Shown here: positions 10,523 to 19,601 of the stretch, in pieces
Numbering within the stretch: position 1 is the stretch's first letter
Layout of the letters: every line of letters begins with the position of its first letter
Assembly: GCA_002702875.1 (NCBI GenBank)
Contig: PACV01000051.1
Location: 1 to 43,528 of the forward strand
DNA length: 43,528 bases
Source of the DNA: Flavobacteriaceae bacterium
GTDB lineage: Bacteria; Bacteroidota; Bacteroidia; Flavobacteriales; Flavobacteriaceae
Direction: 5' to 3'
The notes under the pieces: generated by a model
What the model was told of the DNA's origin: nothing
What the model saw: the letters and a program-made list of their open reading frames with translations, nothing else
Databases searched by the model: none
Made by a program: the position numbers and the translations under genes

Positions 10523-11134
10523 TTAATTTCTTACGAGTAAATTTATTTTATTTACGTTTACAGCTTCATTTATGTTGAATTCAATCATTGAATTTATTAA
10601 AACAAAACTTTTGTAGTTTGGTATTTGGTTGATTTTAATTTTCTTCTCAAAAATTTTTTTATTTTTCAACAAAAAATTTCTTTGAACTCCCTTTAGCAAA
10701 GGATATTTAGGTGTTATCCATCTCAAACCATCAAAAAAAACTATGTTGCAATATGAGGTGTCAGTTACAAAACCATTTTTTATAATTAATATATCATCAC
10801 ATAAATATTTGTATTTATAATTTTTATTTATTGTAGATCTATCAGTAAATTTTAAATCATATGAATAATCATTTAACTCTACACATTGCAATGATTTAAT
10901 TTTTTTATTAAAATATTTTTTTAAGCTTACTGAATATTTAGTATCAGAATAGTTAATTTTAAATTTATATTTATCATTAGATTCAATCTTTAAGGATTTA
11001 AAAATTTTTTTAATTGACCATTTATTCTTTGCATTAAAAAGCTTTAAATGAGAATTATCCATTCTTTTTTGATGAAATTCTGACAATTTTAATTGGTAAT
11101 TTTCTACGCAGATAGATTCAAATAATGGGAACAT
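10523..11134 (-). CDS. pabC: Aminotransferase class IV, probable 4-amino-4-deoxychorismate lyase
   Basis: Probably releases pyruvate from aminodeoxychorismate to give p-aminobenzoate for folate synthesis, using PLP. The 203 aa product is short compared with E. coli PabC (about 270 aa), as in the small class IV proteins found beside pabB in Bacteroidota. Recognisable are FESICVENYQLKLSEFHQKR at the N-terminus and the late block VTDTSYCNIVFFDG, then WITPKYPLLKGVQRNFLL. The residue that is Glu in most class IV enzymes (VTE..) is Asp here. The catalytic lysine is probably in the YKYKYL stretch, but I could not fix it. It overlaps pabB by 17 bases. The family call is firm; the exact reaction rests on the neighbour. 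Confidence 0.82.
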   Translation of the reverse strand: MFPLFESICVENYQLKLSEFHQKRMDNSHLKLFNAKNKWSIKKIFKSLKIESNDKYKFKINYSDTKYSVSLKKYFNKKIKSLQCVELNDYSYDLKFTDRSTINKNYKYKYLCDDILIIKNGFVTDTSYCNIVFFDGLRWITPKYPLLKGVQRNFLLKNKKIFEKKIKINQIPNYKSFVLINSMIEFNINEAVNVNKINLLVRN

Positions 11135-12104
11135 AAATCTTATTAATCAATTCTTTATACTCATTCTTAATTTTACTGTTATAAGTAATTCCACCTCCAC
11201 TTTTATAAAAATATTTATTTTTAAATTTTTCAATATATCTTATAGTAACTGCACTATCAAAAGTTTCTCCGTCATAATAACCAAAAATACCAGTGTAATA
11301 TCCTCTTTTATGCATTTCGACATCTTCAATAATCTCTAATGTTTTATTTTTCGGGGCACCAGAAATTGATCCAGCTGGCAACATTTCCCAAATTATTTCT
11401 CCTAAATAATTTCTCCAATCTTCACCTAATTTACCTTCAATTTCTGAACTGACTTGTAATAGCGGAGATTTACTACTATTAATTTTTTTCAAAAATCTAA
11501 ATTTATTAACTTTTACTTTTTTGGCAAAAATTGACATATCATTTCTTATTAGATCAACTATAGTGCTGTGTTCTTCAATTTCTTTATTATCATTTAAAAT
11601 CCTTTTTTTTGCATTTTTTAAATCAGATCGAATTGTTCCTTTCATTGGATAAGAGAATATTTTATTTTTTTTTATTTTAATAAAACACTCAGGAGAAAAG
11701 CACAAAAATGAATTTTTAAAATATAATTTGTAATTAGATTTAGAATCAAAAAAAATTCTTTCCATTGAGGTTTTTAATTTAATTTGTGTGGAAAACGTTA
11801 AATTTAGTAAGTATGTATTTCCTTTTCTTAATTCGCTCTTTACCTTATTAAATATTTTTTTGTAAAAACTAAATTCAAGAGGTATAATTTCAAAATATGA
11901 TTTAATTTTATCATTAAATTTTTGTTTTTTGTAATTAGTATGATTGCCAATCTTAAACTTAATTTGACAATCAGAAAGTAGATTTTTTTCTTGGAATATA
12001 AGTGGTTTTTTTTTTTCAAAATCTATTACAACAAAAAATTTTGTTTTAGAAACAGCCAATTCATTTATTTTTTTCACAAATTCAATATTTAAATTACCTT
12101 TCAT
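11118..12104 (-). CDS. pabB: Aminodeoxychorismate synthase component I (chorismate-binding enzyme)
   Basis: Converts chorismate with ammonia, normally supplied by a PabA/TrpG glutaminase, to 4-amino-4-deoxychorismate. The C-terminal chorismate-binding domain is clear: SYPMKGTIRSD carries the lysine of the PIKGT motif that marks PabB rather than TrpE; STIVDLIRNDMS, MLPAGSISGAPKNKTLEII and GYYTGIFGYYDG follow. I use the ATG at 12102-12104 (328 aa); the frame also extends to a TTG at 12155, which would add 17 residues with no family support. No glutaminase gene is nearby, so the partner must be encoded elsewhere. The downstream gene overlaps its last 17 bases. Confidence 0.92.
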   Translation of the reverse strand: MKGNLNIEFVKKINELAVSKTKFFVVIDFEKKKPLIFQEKNLLSDCQIKFKIGNHTNYKKQKFNDKIKSYFEIIPLEFSFYKKIFNKVKSELRKGNTYLLNLTFSTQIKLKTSMERIFFDSKSNYKLYFKNSFLCFSPECFIKIKKNKIFSYPMKGTIRSDLKNAKKRILNDNKEIEEHSTIVDLIRNDMSIFAKKVKVNKFRFLKKINSSKSPLLQVSSEIEGKLGEDWRNYLGEIIWEMLPAGSISGAPKNKTLEIIEDVEMHKRGYYTGIFGYYDGETFDSAVTIRYIEKFKNKYFYKSGGGITYNSKIKNEYKELINKIYVPII

Positions 12105-12295
12105 TTTGTCAAAATTTTGAATTAAAATACTAACTAATTGATTTTTAGTATACAAACAGATGTTTTTTTATTAGTGCAAAAATGATAATTTCTAAAAAAA
12201 ATAACATTTTGAATAAAAATTTTTTTATTAATTAACTTGTTTAATGAAAATTCCTCAAAAATAAACAAAAATTAAATTTGATCTTTAAAATTTCA

Positions 12296-12303
12296 TAATT
12301 TTG
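12296..12303 (+). promoter_or_regulatory. Candidate -7 promoter box (TAATTTTG) for the susC operon
   Basis: In the 170-221 base divergent gap between pabB and susC the sequence TAATTTTG matches TAnnTTTG and ends 22 bases before the susC ATG. A second match, TAAATTTG, lies at 12273-12280. The gap is otherwise very AT-rich with long A and T runs, so chance matches are possible. No other gene, hairpin or RNA is visible in it. Confidence 0.45.
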
Positions 12304-12325
12304 TTTTTTCACACAAGATTTTTTT

Positions 12326-15300
12326 ATGAGAACACTTAAACTTTTTTGCCTAACATTTTTTTTCTCTATTTTGTCATGGTCACAAAATATTATTTCAGGT
12401 GTTATTACTGACGAGTCAGGAATGCCTTTACCTGGAGCAACAGTATTAATTGAAGGAACACAAGATGGTGTTTCCTCTGATTTTGATGGTAACTACACCA
12501 TTGAAGCTAATGAAGGTTCAACCTTAATATTTAGTTTTATTGGATATGGTGCACAAGAAGTCTTAGTATCAGATCAGTCAGAGATTAATATTACTTTGTC
12601 AGCTGATAATTTATTAGATGAGGTTGTAATGACTGGTGTTGCTATAGGAACACCTGTTAGAAATTTAGGTTTTTCAATCGGTAAGGTTTCATCTAAGGCT
12701 CTAGACGAAGTCCCTGCTGGTGACCCTGCAAGTGCCTTGCGTGGTAAAATTTCTGGAGTCAGAATAGTACAATCTTCTGGTAATCCTTCTTCTGCTCCTG
12801 AGATAAGATTAAGAGGTTCTACTTCTATCAGTGGTAGTCAAAAGCCTTTAATCATTATTGATGGAATAATTAGTATAAATAATGGGAGTTTAAGAGACAT
12901 AGCTGTTGAGGATATTGAAACTATTGAGGTTATAAAAGGTGCTGCTGGTTCTTCCTTATATGGTTCTTTAGCGGGAAATGGAGTAGTACAAATAATAACT
13001 AAAAAAGGTAGAAAAAATCAAGGTCCAAAAATAACATTAAAACATGAAGCTGGTTTTTCAGGTATAAATGGTAATTATCCTCTAACACTAAATCACCCCT
13101 ACAAAACTGCACCTGTTGCCACTGGTGACTGGGATAACGATCCAACAACACCAAATACATCAAATTTTGGTTTTGATTTAACTTCAGGTTCTAGAGTTTT
13201 AAATGCGGATGCCAATGGAAATACTTTTTTTACTAACAATTATCAAACAACTACATTTGACAATCCTAAAAGCATTTTTACAGATCAGCCAATGCAAACC
13301 TTCACAGGTTCAATTTCTAGTGGAGGAGAAAATTACAATTATTATGCTTCATTCCAACAATTAGAACAAGGTGGTATACTTGAACCAGTTGACCCTTACA
13401 AAAGACAAAGCTCAAGAGTTAATTTTAATATTGATTTATCTGATAAATTCAATTTTTCATTTACATCAAATTATGTAAAATCTGACGGTTTTAATATTGA
13501 TGAGCAAGGGCAAGGTGCAAACTTTTTTTATGGTGCACTAGTTGTTGAGCCATTTATTAACTTTAAAGAAAAAGATCCTGCTGGATACTTTGCTCCAGAA
13601 CCTAAAGGTTATAATGTCCAGGCTTCAAATTTTCAAAATCCTTTGTATGTTGCTGATTATTCGACTTTTGATTTTTCTGCAATAAGATTTTTATCAGGAG
13701 TTAAGGGGACTTACGATTTTGATGATTTTTTAACAATCAATGTTGAACAAACTATTGACAGAAGCTCTGATATTAATAAATCATATTTCCCTTCTGGATT
13801 TATAACACCAGCACCTAATGCTCAATTGAATGATGGATTTATATCAGAATCAAGACTTGAGAGTGAAGCTGCAATTTCATCACTGAGCGCAAACTATATA
13901 AGAAGTTTTGATGATTTTAAAACAGCACTAACTTTAAAGTATTTATATGAAAAAAGAAAATTTAGTAGCATGGCTGGTTCAGGTTACGATTTTATAGCAC
14001 AAGGAGTTATTAATCTTGAAAATACTGTTAAAGAAAATCAATCTCTTGGCTCTGAAATTAGAGAAGAGGTAGCAAGGAACTATTTTTTAAATCTTGACTT
14101 AGATTATAAAGATAAAATAATAGCAAGTGGTTTAATTCGATATGACCAATCTTCTTTATTTGGAGTTGAAAATAGGTCTAGAGTTTATGGTCGTGGAACT
14201 GCCGCATATATTTTAAGTGAAGATTTTGATATTGACGGAATTGATTTTCTTAAAATTAGAGCATCATATGGAACATCAGGAAATAGACCTAATTGGTATG
14301 CCCAGTATGAGACCTTTACTGTCACAACTTCTTCCATCACACCAGGTGTTTTAGGTAATAAAAAGCTATTACCATCTGTCACTGGTGAACTTGAAATTGG
14401 TTTTAATGTTAATTTTTTACAGAAATTTGATTTTGAATTTAATTTTTCTGACCAAAAAACAAAAGATGATTTTATCTTAGTTCCACTTCCAGGTGTTGCT
14501 GGTTTCAGCAGTCAGTGGCAAAACGTTGGAGAAATTCAATCAACTTATTATGAGGCAAGCTTAAATGGATCAATTATTGAAAAAGAAAATATGAGTCTAA
14601 ATTTTGGTTTAGTATTTGACACTGGTACTCAAGTTATAACTGATCTTGGTGAAGTTCCTGCATACACTAGATCAGGTCTTGGAGCAGTTGATATTTTTAG
14701 AGTTGAAAAAGATAAGCCATATGGAACTATGTACGGATATAAATACGCTACCAGCTTAGATCAGCTTTCTGTTGAAAATGGTGCAGTATTAAATGTTCCT
14801 GCAGGAGCAAGTTCAAGTGCAGGGGGAGGTATTTCAGATTACTCTATTAATGAGTATGGTTATGTTATAAAAACATCTGACAAAGGCTCTTCATTAGAAT
14901 CACCAATGATGATTTATGACGAAGAAAAGGATGCAACTGCTGTTACAGAAATTGGTAATACAAATCCAAAATTCAACCTTGGTTTTACAACTGACTTTAC
15001 CTATAAAAACTTTTCATTTTACACAGTTTTAGACTATCAAAATGGTGGAGACATATACAATTATACTAAGCAACTTCTATACTTTAATGAAAGACACTCT
15101 GATTTAGGAATATTTGGTAATTCTGGTAAAGAGCAAAACTATGCTCAAAATATTTACAACAAATCTGATGCAAATTCACATTTTGTTGAAGAAGGAAGCT
15201 ATCTTAAAGTTAGAGAAATTTCTATTGCGTACAATTTAAATAAATCTGATCTTGGGTTTTTTGGAAATTATCTAGATCAACTAACTGTTCAAGTGACTGG

Positions 15301-15442
15301 TAGAAATTTATTTACATTTACTAATTACTCAGGTTGGGATCCTGAAGTAGCTATTTCAACAAATCCAACCAACTTTAGATTAGATGAGTATTCTTATCCA
15401 AATTTCAGAAGCTTTAGTGCTGCAATTACTTTAAAATTTTAA
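12326..15442 (+). CDS. SusC/RagA family TonB-linked outer membrane transporter
   Basis: Outer membrane beta-barrel that imports oligomers (glycans or peptides) captured by its SusD partner, powered by TonB. The 1038 aa product has a signal peptide (MRTLKLFCLTFFFSILSWSQ), then a carboxypeptidase-regulatory-like domain (ISGVITDESGMPLPGATVLI, about residues 22-95), a TonB-box-like DEVVMTG, and a plug domain with IRLRGSTSIS, PLIIIDG and the closing VVQIITKKG. The barrel ends in the expected aromatic-hydrophobic strand (FSAAITLKF). susD follows after 3 bases. No glycoside hydrolase, sulfatase, peptidase or regulator gene is adjacent, so the substrate cannot be assigned. Confidence 0.95.
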   Translation: MRTLKLFCLTFFFSILSWSQNIISGVITDESGMPLPGATVLIEGTQDGVSSDFDGNYTIEANEGSTLIFSFIGYGAQEVLVSDQSEINITLSADNLLDEVVMTGVAIGTPVRNLGFSIGKVSSKALDEVPAGDPASALRGKISGVRIVQSSGNPSSAPEIRLRGSTSISGSQKPLIIIDGIISINNGSLRDIAVEDIETIEVIKGAAGSSLYGSLAGNGVVQIITKKGRKNQGPKITLKHEAGFSGINGNYPLTLNHPYKTAPVATGDWDNDPTTPNTSNFGFDLTSGSRVLNADANGNTFFTNNYQTTTFDNPKSIFTDQPMQTFTGSISSGGENYNYYASFQQLEQGGILEPVDPYKRQSSRVNFNIDLSDKFNFSFTSNYVKSDGFNIDEQGQGANFFYGALVVEPFINFKEKDPAGYFAPEPKGYNVQASNFQNPLYVADYSTFDFSAIRFLSGVKGTYDFDDFLTINVEQTIDRSSDINKSYFPSGFITPAPNAQLNDGFISESRLESEAAISSLSANYIRSFDDFKTALTLKYLYEKRKFSSMAGSGYDFIAQGVINLENTVKENQSLGSEIREEVARNYFLNLDLDYKDKIIASGLIRYDQSSLFGVENRSRVYGRGTAAYILSEDFDIDGIDFLKIRASYGTSGNRPNWYAQYETFTVTTSSITPGVLGNKKLLPSVTGELEIGFNVNFLQKFDFEFNFSDQKTKDDFILVPLPGVAGFSSQWQNVGEIQSTYYEASLNGSIIEKENMSLNFGLVFDTGTQVITDLGEVPAYTRSGLGAVDIFRVEKDKPYGTMYGYKYATSLDQLSVENGAVLNVPAGASSSAGGGISDYSINEYGYVIKTSDKGSSLESPMMIYDEEKDATAVTEIGNTNPKFNLGFTTDFTYKNFSFYTVLDYQNGGDIYNYTKQLLYFNERHSDLGIFGNSGKEQNYAQNIYNKSDANSHFVEEGSYLKVREISIAYNLNKSDLGFFGNYLDQLTVQVTGRNLFTFTNYSGWDPEVAISTNPTNFRLDEYSYPNFRSFSAAITLKF

Positions 15443-15445
15443 AAA

Positions 15446-16921
15446 ATGAAAAACATTACAAAAATATTTTATTTACCGTTATTACTAAGTTTTATCCTTC
15501 TATCATGTGAAGATTTAGAAGTTGAAAACCTCAACCAACCTGATGCCGAGCGAGCATTGTCTCAAGACTCTGATCTTATTAGCTTAATAGATGGTACTGT
15601 TACTGATTTATTTTCAGATCTTATAGGTTTTTACGGAATTTATCTTGATGGATTAGCTGACCAAATAACCTCAACTAATGCTTATGCTGATTTTTGGGGT
15701 TTTACAGACCAACCAAGAAGAATTTTAAATAATAGGACTACTAATTCTGACTTAAGCGCTATCTCAGCTCACTGGTCAAATTACAACTCACACATATACA
15801 ACGCTAATGTTATTTTAAAAACAGTTGGCGAAAGAAATATTTTAGATGGTTTAAATGATGTTACTGAAGCCAAAAAAGCTCAAGCACTTTTTATAAGAGG
15901 TGTAAGTTTAGGGTATCTTGGAATGATATATGATAAAGCATACAGAGTTGAAGAATCGACTGATGTTACTACGATTGAATTTGAGGATTATTCTAAAATC
16001 ATTGATTATGCTCTTAATGATATTGCACTTGCAATATCAACTGCACCTGCATCACTTAAAATGCCAATTCACGTAAGTTTTAGCCTTAATAAAGACGAAT
16101 TTACAAAACTTGCTAATAGTTTTAGAGCTAAAATTTTAATGGGTAAGAAAAGAGGTGGCGATGCAGACGAAACTATTGATTATTCTCAAGTTATTTCTTG
16201 GCTAGATCAAGGTATAACATCTGATTTTGATCCTCCAGCAAAACAGTCTGTATTATACAACAATAGTCAAGACTGGATGACTTACACTCTTAGTGATGGA
16301 TCTGGGTATTTGCCTGTTGATCAAAAAATTCCTTACTTAATTGAAGGAAATCCTTCAAAGCAACCAGCTGACTATCCAACTGACTCTTCTATAATATTAG
16401 ACGAATTAACTAATACTGCTGACTCAAGAATAAATTCTTATTTCAAATACACAACGAATTTTGGGTTTTTAAGAGAATCTAGAGGTAGACATTTGTTTAC
16501 AAATTATCGTCATATAAGATTTTTTACAGATAATAACAGAAACAGAGATGGATATTCTACAAACGTATTTAGTAAGGCTGAACATGATTATTTAAAAGCT
16601 GAGGCACAACTTTTAAACGGGGATGCTTCTTCAAGTGCAAATACTATTAATAACTCACCAGGAAGAATTTCAAGTGGACTACCTGCTGTAACAGCTTTAT
16701 CTGTTCAAAATGATTTACTTTACGAATATTCTATTGAACTTCACCTAAATGGAACAATTGGGACAAACTATTTTTTTATGAGAAGACATAATTTATTACA
16801 AGAAGGCACGCCTCTTCATTTCCCTGTTCCAGCTGATGAATTAGAAATATCTGGAATTGACCCATATACATTTGGTTCTGTATCCGGAAATGCTTCAGCA
16901 AATGGTCCTGGTTGGAAATAA
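15446..16921 (+). CDS. SusD/RagB family nutrient-binding outer membrane lipoprotein
   Basis: Surface lipoprotein that forms the lid of the SusC transporter and binds the nutrient. The 491 aa product has a lipoprotein signal with Cys21 (LLSFILLSC) followed by EDLEVE; acidic residues just after the cysteine fit the Bacteroidota surface-export signal. The N-terminal LNQPDAERAL and the central AQALFIRGVSLGYLGMIYD, a TPR-like helix of the family, are typical. The end, PVPADELEISG then FGSVSGNASANGPGWK, resembles SusD C-termini. It is coupled to susC (3-base gap) and overlaps the next reading frame by 20 bases. Ligand unknown. Confidence 0.93.
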   Translation: MKNITKIFYLPLLLSFILLSCEDLEVENLNQPDAERALSQDSDLISLIDGTVTDLFSDLIGFYGIYLDGLADQITSTNAYADFWGFTDQPRRILNNRTTNSDLSAISAHWSNYNSHIYNANVILKTVGERNILDGLNDVTEAKKAQALFIRGVSLGYLGMIYDKAYRVEESTDVTTIEFEDYSKIIDYALNDIALAISTAPASLKMPIHVSFSLNKDEFTKLANSFRAKILMGKKRGGDADETIDYSQVISWLDQGITSDFDPPAKQSVLYNNSQDWMTYTLSDGSGYLPVDQKIPYLIEGNPSKQPADYPTDSSIILDELTNTADSRINSYFKYTTNFGFLRESRGRHLFTNYRHIRFFTDNNRNRDGYSTNVFSKAEHDYLKAEAQLLNGDASSSANTINNSPGRISSGLPAVTALSVQNDLLYEYSIELHLNGTIGTNYFFMRRHNLLQEGTPLHFPVPADELEISGIDPYTFGSVSGNASANGPGWK

Positions 16922-17381
16922 ATTTTTTAATCTATTATTTTTTTATTTTAAAAATTACTTATTTCTATATTTTTTAATTATTTCTTGTGGTAACGATTTA
17001 GATAAAATAAATAGCCCACAAATTGTAATTAAATATGACTCTTTCAATTTCAACAAAATTGAAGAGGATGATTTTTTTCTAATTGATAACATAAAATTTA
17101 TTCACAAAAAATATCATACAAAAAATATTTCTGAAAATAGTTATATATTACCAACTCCAAATTTTATAATTAGAAAAGTTGAAGGAAAGAATTTTTATGA
17201 AAAAACCAATCCAATTGAATTATCTTTTAAAATTTATGAAATATTAATTAATAAGGATTATGAAATCTCCGATATAAAAAACATTCAAATTAATGGAGAA
17301 TTAAAAATTAAAAGAATCGACAATAAAAAAATTAGCATAAAAAAAAACAAACACTATCCATTAATTATAAATGAAAAATAA
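16902..17381 (+). CDS. Small lipoprotein of unknown function
   Basis: I do not recognise this protein. From the ATG at 16902 it has 159 aa, with a long hydrophobic N-terminus rich in Phe and Leu ending in a lipobox (YFLIISC, then GNDLDK), so it is probably a lipid-anchored envelope protein. The mature part is rich in Lys, Ile and Asn and looks beta-rich, without a known motif. The frame can extend to 16857, but that reads further into susD. It overlaps the susD end by 20 bases and the start of the next gene by 11 bases, which argues for translational coupling with both. AT content seems higher than in susCD. Confidence 0.7.
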   Translation: MVLVGNKFFNLLFFYFKNYLFLYFLIISCGNDLDKINSPQIVIKYDSFNFNKIEEDDFFLIDNIKFIHKKYHTKNISENSYILPTPNFIIRKVEGKNFYEKTNPIELSFKIYEILINKDYEISDIKNIQINGELKIKRIDNKKISIKKNKHYPLIINEK

Positions 17382-18099
17382 CATATCTCTCATTTATGGA
17401 ATTAATTCTATTAAAGAAGCAATAAAAACTAATGAAAATTTTTATAAAGTTTGGATTTCAAATGAAATAAATTCAAAAAAAATTAATGAACTAAAAGATA
17501 TTTTTAAAAGTAAAAAAATTTCATTTAAACTGGTTCCTAATCTATGGTTTAACAAACATAAAGATAAAAATCACCAAGGAATTGTTGGATCTATTTCACC
17601 AGTTAAGTTCTATGATTTAGAAAGTTTAATAGTGAAAAATGAATCATCTATATTTCTACTTTTAGATAATATAACTGATACAAGAAATTTGGGTGCAATT
17701 ATAAGAACTGCATCAGCATCTGGTTTGTGTAATATTATTATACCAAATTCTGGATGTGCTCCAATAAATTCTGAAACAATTAAAACATCTAGTGGTGGAA
17801 TTTTTTCGACTAAAATTAGCAAAGTAAACCATCTAAAAGACGCGATTTTCATATTAAAAAATTATGATATCGAGATTGTTTCAGCTTCTGAAAAAAGTGA
17901 TAAAATTTTATTTGAAAATACTTTTAAGGATAAAGTTGCTTTAATTATTGGATCAGAGGATAAAGGTATATCAAAGAGTATTTTAAAACTTTGTGACTAT
18001 AGTCTAAAAATACCAATGTATGGTAATTTAAAATCCTTAAACGTTTCAGTTTCAACTGGAATTTTTATATATGAAATTTTAAGAAAAAGAAGATTTTAG
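17371..18099 (+). CDS. rlmB: 23S rRNA (guanosine-2'-O-)-methyltransferase, RlmB/TrmH family
   Basis: SpoU-class enzyme transferring a methyl group from SAM to a ribose 2'-OH, most likely in 23S rRNA. The 242 aa product has the RlmB-type substrate-binding N-terminus (SLIYGINSIKEAI) and the three motifs of the knotted SPOUT fold: DNITDTRNLGAIIRTA (motif 1, with the catalytic Arg), LIIGSEDKGIS (motif 2) and KIPMYGNLKSLNVSVSTGI (motif 3). The length is standard. Its start overlaps the small lipoprotein gene by 11 bases, and it converges on trkH with only 3 bases between stops. Confidence 0.92.
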   Translation: MKNNISLIYGINSIKEAIKTNENFYKVWISNEINSKKINELKDIFKSKKISFKLVPNLWFNKHKDKNHQGIVGSISPVKFYDLESLIVKNESSIFLLLDNITDTRNLGAIIRTASASGLCNIIIPNSGCAPINSETIKTSSGGIFSTKISKVNHLKDAIFILKNYDIEIVSASEKSDKILFENTFKDKVALIIGSEDKGISKSILKLCDYSLKIPMYGNLKSLNVSVSTGIFIYEILRKRRF

Positions 18100-18102
18100 G
18101 TT

Positions 18103-19599
18103 TTATTGATTTCTCCAAAAAAATGTTGAAGTAATTATCAGTAAAGTGAACAATTCTAACCTACCTAGAAGCATTAAAAATGATGACCACAGTTTAGCCC
18201 CTGTTGGTAACTCATTATATGTGAAGGAAGGTCCAAAATCACCAATAGCAGGACCAACATTACCTAGTGATGCAGCAGACACTCCAAGTGAAGAAACAAA
18301 GTCCAAACCAAAAAATGCAAAAACAAGTGATCCAAAAGCAAATAATAGTATGTATAAAATAAAGAAGGCAGCAATATTATATACAATACTTTGATCTAAA
18401 AAAGACCCATTGAAACGTGATCTAACAATTGCATTAGGGTGAAGAGCTCTTTTAAATTCCAATATACCACTTTTAATCATTACTAAATGCCTAACAATTT
18501 TTATACCCCCTGAGGTTGAACCAGCAGATCCTCCTAAAAACATTAAACCGAAGAATAAAAGAGTGAGAAATGGAGACCACATTGAAAAGTCTCCTGTTAC
18601 AAATCCAGTTGTTGTAATAACAGCAATTACTTGGAAAATTGCATGCCTTAAAGAACTTTCAAATTTACCATAAACCTCTGGATGATTAAACGAGGATTCA
18701 CTTAAATTAACTGAACTAAATAGAACGGAGAAGACAATTATTGTAGAAAAAAAAATGATAAAAAAATATGTTTTAAACTCCTCATCTTGTAAAAATTTTT
18801 TGACTTTACCAGTAAATGCAAAGTATGTTAATACAAAATTAGAACCTGATATAAACATAAAAAAAATAATGATGTATTGAATCATCGGTGTATCATTCCA
18901 GAAAGAAACACTATTATTTTTTGTTGAAAAACCTCCAGTTGCAATTGTACTCATTGAATGGTTAATAGCATCAAAAAATCCCATTCCTGCGATTCTTAAA
19001 AGAATTGTTTCTACTAAAGTTAGACCTAAATAAATCATCCACAACCTTTTAGCCGTGTCAGTAATTCTTGGATGTAATTTGTCACTATTTATTCCAGGAG
19101 ATTCAGCAGTAAATAATTGCATTCCACCAACTCCCAAAAGAGGTAAAATTGCAATTGTTAGAACAATAATTCCCATTCCTCCAATCCAATGAGTTAAACT
19201 TCTCCAAAAAATTATACCCTCAGGTAGTGATTCAACATCATCTAGAATAGTTGCACCAGTTGCCGTGTAACCAGAAGTAGTTTCAAAAAAAGCTCTTGAA
19301 AATTCATTAATTGAACCAGTTGCCAAATAAGGTATCATACCTGATAAGGACATTAATAACCAACCTAAAGAAACTATTATATAACCCTCTCTCTTTTGAA
19401 TTTGTTTGGAATATTTTTTTGTTGTGAACATCAAAATTAGACCAAATATCAAAACTGAAATTGAAGAATAAAATATTTTTAAATAAACTCCATCATCAAA
19501 AATTAAACTTACAATCGAGGCAATCATCATAAATCCAGAGTTTATAGCTAGTAAAACTCCCATTAAATAAATAACAATTTGTAAATTAATATTATTCAT
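18103..19599 (-). CDS. trkH: Trk-type potassium uptake membrane subunit TrkH
   Basis: Inner membrane K+ channel/transporter subunit. The 498 aa product has many hydrophobic segments and four pore-loop filter sequences: TTSGYTATG (about 107-115), STIATGGFST (217-226), TTTGFVTGDF (329-338) and ASLGNVGPAIGDF (443-455). The glycine-rich loop GSAGSTSGGIK (357-367) is the gating loop of the family. It starts 2 bases after trkA stops, so the two form an operon. The start MNNINLQIVIYLMG precedes the first membrane segment directly. Confidence 0.96.
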   Translation of the reverse strand: MNNINLQIVIYLMGVLLAINSGFMMIASIVSLIFDDGVYLKIFYSSISVLIFGLILMFTTKKYSKQIQKREGYIIVSLGWLLMSLSGMIPYLATGSINEFSRAFFETTSGYTATGATILDDVESLPEGIIFWRSLTHWIGGMGIIVLTIAILPLLGVGGMQLFTAESPGINSDKLHPRITDTAKRLWMIYLGLTLVETILLRIAGMGFFDAINHSMSTIATGGFSTKNNSVSFWNDTPMIQYIIIFFMFISGSNFVLTYFAFTGKVKKFLQDEEFKTYFFIIFFSTIIVFSVLFSSVNLSESSFNHPEVYGKFESSLRHAIFQVIAVITTTGFVTGDFSMWSPFLTLLFFGLMFLGGSAGSTSGGIKIVRHLVMIKSGILEFKRALHPNAIVRSRFNGSFLDQSIVYNIAAFFILYILLFAFGSLVFAFFGLDFVSSLGVSAASLGNVGPAIGDFGPSFTYNELPTGAKLWSSFLMLLGRLELFTLLIITSTFFWRNQ

Positions 19600-19601
19600 G
19601 T

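Noticed and set aside
12156-12325. A small RNA or leader peptide in the longest intergenic gap
   Set aside because: Only AT-rich sequence with A and T runs and two promoter-like boxes is seen; no stable hairpin or convincing short frame.
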